From: Mallotus nudiflorus
Taxonomy: Eukaryota; Streptophyta; Magnoliopsida; Malpighiales; Euphorbiaceae
Direction of reading: 5' to 3'
Length of the DNA stretch: 64,000 nucleotides
NCBI GenBank assembly: GCA_947683625.1
Contig: CANTUR010000045.1
Coordinates: forward strand, 1,240,001 to 1,304,000
Position numbers and translations under genes: made by a program. Under the pieces are notes generated by a model that was not told the DNA's origin, made no database searches, and saw only the letters and a list, made by a program, of their open reading frames with translations. Shown here in pieces: positions 1 to 10,590 of the stretch (positions are counted from its first letter, which is position 1; every line of letters starts with the position of its first letter).

Positions 1-1330
1 GGCCTGTCGGACCCGTCTCGTGGAGCGCACTAGGTGAGTTACTATACTATATATATATGCTTAGGATGCATGATTTAGAAATATATGTTTTATTTTGATT
101 AAAATGCATAAATAATATGATTTGTATTTAAGTATATTTTTGGTTTATTTTTGGTATGTAATAAATTATATACATGTTTTATTAATAAAATATATTTAAA
201 ATGTTTTTAAATATATTTTTAGTTTAATTTATGATTTGATTGAATTCATTTAACGTATATGTACTCGAAATATACCTGGTTTACGTTTGGTATATTTCCG
301 GTATATATATGGTTTACATTGTTATTTCATTTAAATTCATGCATCATTTATTGTTGTGAATGAATGATTTATTTATTAATGAAGGATATCAATTGAACGT
401 GTTACCTAGTGGGCAGCACTAGGACCGAGTACGTACCGGTACGCCTATAGTATTTAGGCTATAATACTAACTTATTTGTGGATATTGATTTGATTATGAT
501 TATTTGATGTGTGAGATGTGCTTTGGGTGTGATTGCTGGAGCTCGGTTGACCAAGTGTCTCGGGGCCAATCACACTGGCAGTCAGACTGCTGGAGCTCGG
601 TTGACTTAGTGTCTCGGGGCCAGTCTACTATCTAAATGGATTAAGTGGATATATTTGGAATAAGTAAGCCTGTATGGCTGGAGTGTTGTCTACCACTATT
701 TCCGAGGTTGCGATATTCTAGGGTTCTATGTGATCCTTCATAAAAGATGATTTTCAGATAAAATATATAAAAATGATTTTACTGCATCTGTGTGAATTTG
801 CCTGTATATATATATATACATATTAAATATGTATTATTGACTGTATGCATTGTCATTTAGTGTGTATGTATATATATTATAGTACTTCACTCAGTGAGGT
901 CTGACTCCCCTCCGTTGACTATTTTTCAGGAGAGTCAACATCCTCAGACCTCAGTAGCAGGTCGATACGCTGGATTTCTTCCGCCCCGGCTTCTTTGTGT
1001 AAATTATCTACTTGAGTCTTATTTATTTAATCTAGACACTGCAGTAATTGTGAATTAAAGTATTGGATTTCATGTATTTTATTTTAAAGAGATGTATTGT
1101 ATTGAAACTGGATTTGTATTAAAGATTATATATTTATGAGATGAAATTTGATTTAAATCCAGTTGATGTGAATAATATCATGATATTATGATTTTTATTT
1201 CCGCTGCATATTATATGATTATTGTTATTATTGCATGATTTATTTTATTTTTAGGCTTGCTATGGGTCCCGGACTCGAAAGAATTCCCGTTCCCTAGCAC
1301 TGGTCATGGCCCCTGTTTTGGGTCGTGACA
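1..1330 (+). repeat. Tekay-like LTR, 3' part (copy D), cut by window edge
   Basis: This is the 3' portion of a long LTR closely related to the LTRs of the complete Tekay element at 46430-57024. It enters the window at the block around 48200 of that element and ends in the family terminus TGTTTTGGGTCGTGACA. It keeps the conserved landmarks: the GTGAGT at 34-39, the GAAGGATATC block, the paired 'GGAGCTCGGTTGAC' units near 540-625, the acceptor-like TTTTTCAG near 929 and the final GCTTGCTA block near 1255. No internal retrotransposon sequence follows it, so it is a solo LTR or the right LTR of an element lying off-window. Confidence 0.85.
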
Positions 1331-2218
1331 ACGCCGATAGTATTTAGGCTTTATTGCTAACCTATTTATGGATTATAATCGGATTGATTTATTTGATGTG
1401 TGATATGATTTGAGAGTGTGATTGCTGGAGCTCGGTTGACCAAGTGTCTCGGGGCCAATCACACTAACAGTCAGATTGCTGGAGGTCGATTGACTTAGTG
1501 TCGCAGGTCCAGTCTACTATCCAAATGGAACAAGTGAATTTATTTGGAATAAGTGAGCCTGTATGGCTAGAGTGTTGTCTAACACTGTTTGAGATTACGA
1601 TTATTTAGGGTTCTATTTGATCCTTCATAATTGGATATTATTTTCAGTATCTATATAAATAATTTTGCTGCATCTATGTGTTTGCCTGTATATATAGTTA
1701 TTATATATACTATTGAATGTGTGCATTGTCATTTAGTATGCATGTATATATATTATAACAATTCACTCAGTGAGGTCTGACTCCCCTCCGTTGATTATTT
1801 TTCAGGAGAGTCTACATCTTCAGACCTCAATAGCAGACTCATACGCCGGATTTCTTTTGCCCCGGCTTTGCTATATAATCTGCTTACTTGATTTTATTAT
1901 ATAATCTAGACACTGCAGTAGTTATAGTTAGTTAGGATATTTATGTATTATGTTTGTATGAGATTTGTATTTTAAAGATTTGAACTGAGATATGTATTAA
2001 AAGATTATTTATATATGAGATGGATCTGTATTGTTAAATCCATTGGTGGATTATTATTTTGTTTTATTTATGAATTTTATTTCCATTGAAAAATATTTTA
2101 TTTGTGTTATTATTATTATTGCATGTTTTATTTTATTTTAAGGCTTGCTACGAGTTCCGGATTCGAAAGAATTCTCGTTCCCTAGCACCGGTCATGGCCC
2201 CTGTTTTGGGTCGTGACA
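1331..2218 (+). repeat. Tekay-like LTR, 3' tail (copy E)
   Basis: A second, more diverged LTR tail of the same family begins immediately after the terminal CA of copy D, at the internal position ACGCC..TATTTAGGC that copy D itself contains near 440, and ends in the same GTGACA terminus. The simplest reading is that copy D inserted into copy E, with ACGCC as the 5-bp target repeat; the left half of E would then be off-window. The shared block order, ending and acceptor-like sites are seen directly; the nesting is inferred. Confidence 0.75.
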
Positions 2219-2690
2219 GATTTAACCAAAAATTTCTTCATAAAAGTTTTATATAATTGTCTTATCTTTCCATAAAACTTTGAATCACCTCAATTGAACA
2301 TCTGTAGCTTAAGATATTGCTGAAATATCAAGAGTTGTGCAAACTGAAATGCAAGTTGCATATACTGACTTCGATTGAATATTTGTATACCCAAATGAAC
2401 TTGGATTTTGGCAAGCAAGCTCAATCTAGAAAGCTTAAGATGTCTAATTCAAAAGTTAAGAAGCTCATTTTCTCATTTAAGAGTTCTAAATATGTCAAAA
2501 TTCTTCTTCAATCTCAGAGGTTCAATCAGCCTAAAAAGTCACAATTCATCCAAAAGTGTATATGCTTGGTATATGTTTGGTGTATAATTCCCTACACATT
2601 TAATTGAAATTATTAGTATAAAAATTCTTTGTCAATGTCTAAAATTAGGAGTTTGATCATGCAAATGGTCAACAATAACAATAATTATTG
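2219..2690. other. AT-rich stretch with no recognised feature
   Basis: Lies between the end of LTR copy E and the first recognisable hairpin unit of the Ogre-type LTR. Short open frames here show no protein signature. It does not match the corresponding part of the 3' Ogre-type LTR (20520-21020), so the 5' end of that LTR is missing or replaced. Confidence 0.5.
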
Positions 2691-3432
2691 CATATATTTT
2701 ATTAAATGTCCCATAGGGAATATAATGAAATCCATTGTCACTATACATCCCAAAGGGAATATAGTACAGTTCACCAGACACTACACAGTAGTTATGGTAT
2801 TATTGCTAGACGTTTCACAGGAGCTATAGCATATTTTTTAAATCATGAATCGTTAAACGTCCCATAGGGAATATAACGAGAATCATTACATATATTTCGT
2901 TAAATGTCCCACAGGGAATATAACGAAATCCATTATCACTAGACATTCTAAAGGGAATATAATGTAGTTCACCAAACACTACACAGTAGTTGTGGTATTA
3001 TTACTAGACATTCCATAAAAGCTATAGCATGTTCTTAAATAATGAAACACTAAACATCTCATAGGGAATATAACCAAATCCATTGTCACTAGACGTCCTA
3101 AAGGAAATATAGTGTAGTTCACCAGATACTACACAGTAGTTATGGTATTATCATTAGACTCTCCATAGGAGCTGTAGCATGTTATCAAATCATGAAATGC
3201 TAAACGTCCCACAGAGAATATAGCGAAACTCATTTACATATATTTTACTAGACGTCCTAAAAGGAATATGGTGCAGTTTGCCAGACACTATGTAGTAGTT
3301 ATGGTATTATTGCTAAATGTTCCATAAGAACTATAGCATGTTTTCTAATCACCAGTCGCTAGATGTCCCACTAGGAATATAGCAAAATGCATAAATTTTA
3401 CTAGACGTTCTATTGGAAATATAGTGAAACAT
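2690..3432 (+). repeat. Degenerate tandem hairpin-module array in Ogre-type 5' LTR
   Basis: Repeat units of about 150-200 bp, each made of several 24-28 nt modules with an outer arm, a 4-nt spacer, an inner arm, a 3-nt loop, the complementary inner arm, a 3-nt spacer and the complementary outer arm. Clear examples are 2701-2726 (ATTA/TAAT outer, TCCC/GGGA inner), 2773-2798 (ACCA/TGGT, CTAC/GTAG), 2851-2878 (CGTTA/TAACG, TCCC/GGGA) and 2898-2925. The arms differ between modules but remain complementary. Confidence 0.75.
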
Positions 3433-5817
3433 ATTAAACATAACATCTTACTTAAAATTGCTTAGCAATTTAAGCACCAGCATGTCAATTAGGATATAAT
3501 GAAGTACCCTAATTCTTTCTTTTGAAATTGTGTGCTACTATTACTTTGACACAATTAGTCAAGTAAACAGCGACAAAGGGGGCAATTATAAGCACCCAAT
3601 TTCGAGATGCAATTATGCACGCGTGCGACGAAAGCCCATATGATGAAAATCTAATTGAGAATTGATCTCTAGTATCGAGTTTCGCAATTTAAAGGACTAA
3701 ATTGATACGTTTTTATGGATTTAATTGCAAAATTAATTTTTTAGGGATTTGATTACAAAAATTAGAAACTTTCGAGGACCCTTTTGTAATTTAAAAAATA
3801 AAAAAATGTTGATCGACCGGTATTGTGTAATGCCAATCAGCATTACAAACGTCAGTCGACATTGCATATTGCCGACTTTTGCTAAAAAAATTAATTTTTA
3901 TGCTAAAATTAATTTTTTCATCATTTTTTTTATTTTTTTCATTGGTCCAGGACACCACGTGTCCTTGTGTGTGAGTCTTTGATTTTTTTTCAAAACTCTA
4001 TCACTCATCTTTTTATCTGGATTTTAAAACTTCAAAAATGCAGACTCCTTATCTTTATCCCAATATCGCACAACTTCCCCGCGTGATCACAAGAGCTGAG
4101 GTTGCTAGGCTAGGCTTTAAAAGCTGAGAGATAGAGTTTGTGGAGAGGGATAAAAAAGATAGTCTAAAAAAACATTAGAAAAAAGCTAAGAAAAAAACTA
4201 GAGAGAATAAAAACCCTAATTAGCTACTGTAAAAAGGGAGTGAATTAAAAAACACAGACCTTCTACTGCAGGTTTTAAATCAACAAAAAATACGTTCTTT
4301 ACTTTTAAAGTCCAGAAAATCAAGAAAAAAAAACAACAGAGTCATTCTCAAAATGGTGACAATCCTAATATGAGGGGCATTTCAAGCAGCATTTGCACAA
4401 CATCTTTTACTCTTTTTTTTCTTTTTTCTTTTTATTTTGATTAGATTCCTTTATTTTATTTCTTGATTGATTTGTTACTGATTAGTTTTTTTGTTTTGTT
4501 TTTCATTGGTGTTTTATGGTGCTCTGGATGTGAGGTTCATGATGTGAGATTTTGGTAGTATTGAAGAATCCATGGGAAGCCATGAACTGAGTTTTATGAA
4601 ATCTTCATAGAATTTAGGGTTTATTATTTATTATCTTCTTCAGTATTTTGTTCATGACTTTTATTGGGTTGTAATTAATTTGCTTTAATTTCCTATACTG
4701 TAGTTTGTAATAGCCCCAATAAAGGGAAATTAGTGGAATTTTAATTCTCTGCACTAAAAATTTATTAGTAATCTAGGCTCAATTTGGTAAAATTCAATTA
4801 AAATTAATGATGGCAGTGGACTAATTTTAAGGTTGTATGAAATTGAATTAGGGTTTCTTAAAAAAATCATGTAAAATTATTATTTTGATTTATTTTTTAG
4901 TATGTTTGTTGGATTGGGCTTGTTTTTATTCTTTTTGGGCCTCAAGCCCACGTTAGGATCAAACTCATTTAATAAATAGACTTAAAAATGGTTTTTAGGT
5001 TTTAATTAATTTAGGCCCATTTAGGTTAAATTATATTTAGACCCACTTTTAATTAATAAAATTAACTTAGATTTTAGCCCATTAATGTATTTTATTTCAT
5101 TTTTAAAATTAATTAGACCTTAGGCTGATTTTTAGTTAATTAAAATTAATTTAGATTTAGCTCAACCTATTAATTTCATCTCTTTTAAAATAAATAGACT
5201 TAGGCGCCATTTTTATTTGAGTTAAAATTAAATTAGACTTAGGTCCATTTAATAAACTAATTTCTTCTTTAAAATTTATAGACCATAGGCGCACTTCCTT
5301 AGTTAATTAAAACAATTAGATTTAGAATCACTAATTCAATTAAAATGTAGACCCATCTTTAGTCCATTTTACTTGTAAATAAAACACGTAGAATTAGCTA
5401 ACTTTAATTGATAAAATTGATATAGTTTAGACATAGGGATGCCGCCTTTTGTATGAATTTTTTACATGTAATTTTATGACTTATTATCTTTATGTTAAAT
5501 GGATGTTTAATTAGGGTTTAAATAAAATTGCATATAATTAGAGAATAAAATAGTAATTCATAAAGTGATTTTAAATGAACACAAGACTGAGAGAAGTTAT
5601 TATTTCGTTCCCAGAATCTCCTGGTTGTGGTGCTAGCTTTCTTTTAGAGAATCGAGTACCACCAAAATGATTTATCCTGGTTATTACCCTTGGTGGCGAC
5701 TCTTCATTTCCACACCATATCTTTATGACAATGGTTAGTGTGTTCCCTATGACCCTGAGCCCAAACAATATTACGGCTGCTAAAATCTTGGGCACGCGCT
5801 AAACCCTACCGTCTACA
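2690..5817 (+). repeat. 5' LTR of the Ogre-type element (5'-truncated)
   Basis: Aligns collinearly with 21015-24138: the hairpin-unit array (2690-3432), the block AATTTAAGCACCAGCATGTC, the ACGCGTGCGACGAAAGCC block near 3620, a long AT-rich part with repeated 'TTTAGGCCCA'-like phrases, and the end in CTAC-A just before the primer site. It carries four units of the CACTACACAGTAGTTATGG type where the 3' LTR carries five, so its left end is lost or replaced. Substitutions between the two LTRs are frequent throughout, so the element is old. Confidence 0.75.
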
Positions 5818-5818
5818 G

Positions 5819-5836
5819 TGGCGACTCTACTAGGGA
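5819..5836 (+). promoter_or_regulatory. Primer binding site of the Ogre-type element
   Basis: TGGCGACTCTACTAGGGA starts two bases after the LTR terminus at 5817, the expected place for a minus-strand primer site. Ogre/Tat elements are known to use a tRNA-Arg primer with a TGGCGACTC-type site; that assignment is from family knowledge and was not checked against a tRNA set. The position corresponding to the end of the 3' LTR (24138) is followed instead by unrelated flank, as expected. Confidence 0.7.
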
Positions 5837-6502
5837 TAAGAAACATTGATTCTCCTTGTGTTCTTTAGAATTATTTTATTTATTATTATTATTTTATTCT
5901 TACATTCATTCTGCATGTCCCTATTAAACCGATGGCATTGGTTTATGATTCTATGATTCCACTAGCTTCATGGAGTTGTAAATTGGTTATCCATCCCTCT
6001 TAGCCTTAACTCAGTTTAAGAGAGATTACTGAGCTCATCTGACCAGAGACTGTAACCTAAGTCCTAAAAGGGGTAATCTTCTCTTAAGTTTGTAAAGGAT
6101 GCTAGGCCCCTCTGACTTTGGCTTGTAACTCAAGTCTTAAAGGAGAGCATCTTGCTAAGGGAACCCTAACTTTGCACCGGACCCTAACCACATATAATGG
6201 CTTAATAACTTCCCCTAAGGTTACCTAAATTGCTTGTGAATGTTGCCATAAGGTATTTCTATCTATAAAGGCCCAAGCCCATACTTTAGAAGCCTACTTG
6301 GGTTAATAAAGATTGGGCTAAACTTTTATACCCAGAAATATTGTTTCTATGCTTTACTACTTTAAGAGATTTGGCATGCGCATCAGTTATTGATATCCCC
6401 TGTTGATATTAAGGCCAAGACAAAAATCCTAGGAAAAGAAACTCACCATTGAACACGTGTGTGGGAGGAATAAGGTTGGAAGGATGAATGTTGTACACTT
6501 GA
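5837..6502 (+). other. Untranslated leader of the Ogre-type element
   Basis: Lies between primer site and gag. No open frame with a recognisable product. Ordinary single-copy-looking leader sequence, not repeated elsewhere in the window. Confidence 0.5.
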
Positions 6503-6880
6503 TTGATACTTGCTATTTGCTATTTATTGTATAACACATGCATCATGCATACAATTATTTCATCCATTACACTAACACTTTATTTTATAGCCATCATAGA
6601 TTCACTTGGGTCTTCTCGTATTTGGGGACGGAAAGGTGGCAGACTAAGAAGGATAGATTTAAGTCATAAAGCTATAAAAGAAGAGATCCTGCACATACTA
6701 GAGAAGAGTCATTTTAATATGCTTTATTTAGAAGTTGAACCAACTATACTTGAACCTATAAAGATGGAACAATAACAAAGAGGGAATTGGACCTTAAAAG
6801 ATATCAAGGGAGCTTTGATGGATGACATGAGGGCTATGATGCAATATGAACTAAGACAAGCATTATCTAGACTAATGCAA
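6503..6880 (+). pseudogene. gag: gag 5' fragment of the Ogre-type element
   Basis: A frame starting at 6503 runs with a single TAA (6773-6775) up to 6880, where the solo LTR copy A begins. The final codons read R-L-M-Q; the frame resumes in phase directly after the target repeat at 13480 (P-A-N), so the LTR landed inside a coding sequence. The segment is charged and has no domain that I can name on its own. Its assignment as the gag N-terminal part rests on position and on the gag homology further downstream. Confidence 0.55.
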
Positions 6881-7180
6881 TGTAATAACCCGAGTTTTTA
6901 ATTTTTTTTTATTTTAAAATAGGATATGCAGTGTTAATAATTTCAAACGATATTTGATTATTTATCGATTATGAGTTTTATTATCATTATTTTATGTTAA
7001 TTAGGGTTTCGATATATATATATATATATATATTATTTTAAATAATATTTAACTTACTATATCTTATTTTAATGTCATTTTATCTCATTAAATCACATTA
7101 TTTTATGTATTAATATATATATTTATATGCATGCATTAGGGTTATTATCATTATTATTTTTGTTTATTTTATGTGTGTGC

Positions 7181-10100
7181 TGTAATATCTCGAGTTTTTA
7201 AAATATTTTAAACTGCATCGGGATATGCAGTGTTAATAATTTTGTATATAATTATGATATTTTTACGAGTTGATATTTATTTAAAGCTTATTTTAATTGT
7301 TCTATATTATTTTAAGTGCTTTAAGTAAAATTTTCCCGAAAATTTTATTTCAGAAAAATTAACACGTAAATAATTTAGTATTAATTATTTTAAATAATTT
7401 CACGAATTTGCATGAACTCATATATATTTTTAAAGTGCTAAAATAAAGTGTATATATGTGTATATATTTAAATTAAACTAGGGTTTAATTAATTTTCCTA
7501 ATTTTTATTATTTATTATTTAGTTTTAATATTATTTAATTATTTTTTTTAAGTGTATAAATTATTTAATATATTAAATTATGTGTGTGAAAGTTTATATT
7601 AATATAATATATAGTGTGAGTATATATATATATATACATATATACATAATATATTGTCAAAAATATAAAGTTTACCAAAATTACCAAACTGCCACTCCTC
7701 CCTCTTCTTCTTCCCGATCGATTTCCGTCACCCTCACCACTGCTACTTCTGTTTTCATGCCGTTGGTGTGCCACCCTAAGCTCCGCCCTTCCCAGCCAGC
7801 ATCCCCGCCACCTTTCCTTCTCTTCTCCGGTGCCGTTTCCCTTTGTTATTGCTGGAAAACTGAAACTTTGTCTCATCGTCAATCAAGCTGATTCCGATCA
7901 CCGTTTTCAACACCGCCAGTCTCTATCTTCTCCTTGAGCTCCGATCAGTGTGATTCCAAGCTTTGTTTCACTTAAAATGGTCTAGATTTGTCTAGGTTTT
8001 GATTTTTCAATTTCAGCCTATTAGGGTTCTTGATTTTTTTGAGCTTCAATTTGATTGATTCATGAAAATTTCCTTCACAAACTTTGATTCTAGTAGCTTA
8101 ATATTCATGTGGGAATTTTTATGGAATTTTTGGAATTTATTTTGATTTTTGGGTATTTTTTATTATTTTATTATTATTATTTTCTAATTTTTGAAAATTA
8201 ATTAATTAAATTATGAAATTGTGTTTTATGATAAATATAGGTGTTGAAATGAATTATAGAAATTTATTTGGAATTTTTGTGAATTTTTATGTATTTATTT
8301 TGAATTTATTTATTTTATGTAATTTTGATAAAATAAGGTTAATTATGTGTTTAATTGAAATTAATTAGTTAATTAAGTATATTTATTAATATTATTTAAA
8401 TATATGTTGAGAAAATTAATTTTAAATAATTATATGATTTTTGGTGAATTTTTGAATTAATTTTAGTATATTGATATATATAGGGGTATTTTGGTAATTT
8501 TACACTAAATTGGCTAAAAATGTAATTAAATTGGTTTTGATAGTTATTTAGGGTATAAAAATGATTTCTACAAATTATTTAGTATTTTTAACTAATTAAG
8601 ACTATTTTTCGTAAGTTATTTTTAATTATATATATAATATACGATTTTTCTAAATAAATGGGTTTTTATCGGTTTTTACTGTGTTTTAGGGTTAATTACG
8701 TAATTTCTACTTATAAAATGTATTTTTGCTATTTTTGTAAATACTCTGTGAATTGTGGACCTCGATCGGTAAACTGTAGTTTGGAGTCCGACCGAGGGAT
8801 TGTAGTTGTGTTCTGTGTTTATTTTTGAAGTGTATTTCTTTGCAGGGTCGGCTCTACTCTTTGAGTAAAGAGATGTCCATTTTACAGGGGAGGTTCTGCC
8901 AAATTTTTGGTAGAATTCTCGTAAAACGTGATGTCCGGTCAAATTCTGATTTAATTTTATGTCTAGTAATCTAGATTGAGTCTTTAGAACTCCTGTTGGA
9001 TTTATTCTGATTTCTGTCGTGATTTGTTTATTTAGTTGCACCAAGACCAAGGTGTAGTGGACCAGGCCCATCGAACCCATCTCATGGAGCGCAATAATTA
9101 TGAGTTGCTATTTTATATATATATATGCTCTAGGGTGCATGATTTTAGAAATATATGTTTTATTTTGATTAAATAGGCATAATGGTTTAATTAGTACTTA
9201 AGTTTATTTTAGTTTACTTTTGGTTTATTTTTGGTATATTTTAAACTATATGCATGTTTTACTAACGAATTATGTTTAAAATGTTTTTGAACATATTTTT
9301 AGTTTATTTTGTAATTTAATTGGATTTATTTAATGTATATATACTCGAAATATACCTGGTTTACTTTTGATATTTTTCTAGTATATATATGGTTTATGTT
9401 ACTGTTCATTTCAATTACATGTATCATTTATTTATGAATGTATGTTTTATGTTTAATAATGAAGGATATCAATAGAACGTGCTACCTAGTGGGCAGCACT
9501 AGGACCGAGTACGTATCAGTACGCTTATAGCATTTTGGCTATATTACTAACCATTTGTGGATACTGATTGGATTTGACTATTTGATATGTGAGCTATGAT
9601 TTGGGAGTGTGATTGCTGGAGCTCGGTTGACCGAGTGTCTCGAGGCCAATCATACTGACAGTCAGACTGTTGGAGCTCGATTGACTTAGTGTCTCTAGGC
9701 CAGTCTACTGTTCAAATGGATCAAGTGAATATATTTGGAATAAGTGAGTCTGTATGGCTAGAGTGTTTTTTAACACTATTTTGAGGTTGCGATTTTCTAG
9801 GGTTCTATTTGATCCTTCATAAACTAGGATTTTAAATAAAAATACATATAAAATGATTTTTATTGCATCTGTGTGTAATTGTCTGTATATATATTTATTA
9901 TATACACTATTGACTGTGTGCATTGTCATATAGTATGCATGTATATATATTATAGTAATTCACTCAGTGAGGTCTGACTCCCCTCCGTTGACTATTTTTT
10001 AGGAGAGTCATCTTCATCAGACCTCAGTAGCAGACCTGTACGCCGGATTTCTTCCGCCCCGGCTTCATTATGTAATATGCTCACTTGAGTTTTATTTCTA

Positions 10101-10420
10101 TAATCTAGACACTGCAGTAGGCGTAAACAGTTGTGGGTTTATGTATTATATTCGTGTGAGATATGTACTTTAAATATTTTAACTGAAATTTGTATTAAAA
10201 GTTTATTTATATATGGGATGAGGATTTGATTTAATTTCATTTTGTGAAAATATTATTTTGATATTTATGATTTTATTCCGCTGCATAATATTTACTTAAT
10301 TGTGTTGTTATTATTACTATTGCATGTTTTATTTTATTTTTAAGGTTTGCTACAGGTTCCGAATTCAAAAGAATTCCCATTCCCTAGCGCCAGTCATGAC
10401 CCCTGTTTTGGGTCATGACA
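7181..10420 (+). mobile_element. Solo Tekay-like LTR (copy B) nested in copy A
   Basis: A complete 3,240-bp LTR beginning TGTAATATCTCGAG and ending GGGTCATGACA, flanked by the perfect 5-bp repeat TGTGC (7176-7180 and 10421-10425). It lies about 300 bp inside copy A. No gag or pol is present. It keeps the TATAAAAA (8554-8561), the hairpin cluster (8761-8928), the paired GAGCTCGGTTGAC units, and both 3' acceptor-like sites, but GT has become AT at the position of the GTGAGT donor-like site. Short open frames around 7565-7891 and 8676-9080 are by-products of this LTR, not genes. Confidence 0.93.
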
Positions 10421-10447
10421 TGTGCATTATATATTATTGGTGTTATA

Positions 10448-10535
10448 TATGTGTGTGTGTGTGTGTGTATTAAATTATGTGGTGTGTGTTTGTTGATTAA
10501 TATATTATAAATTTTATTATATTATAATATAAATT

Positions 10536-10588
<53 letters not shown>

Positions 10589-10590
10589 CT
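10448..10590. repeat. (GT)n and (TA)n(CA)n microsatellites in inverted arrangement
   Basis: A GT run near 10450-10468 and a TA run followed by a CA run near 10545-10590 lie on either side of AT-rich DNA in LTR copy A. The two runs are complementary in sequence and could pair. Confidence 0.8.

Noticed and set aside
7565..7891. Overlapping open frames on both strands with Ser/Pro-rich or Arg/Gly-rich products
   Set aside because: They lie entirely inside solo LTR copy B and come from its GC-richer pyrimidine block; sister LTRs do not keep the frames.
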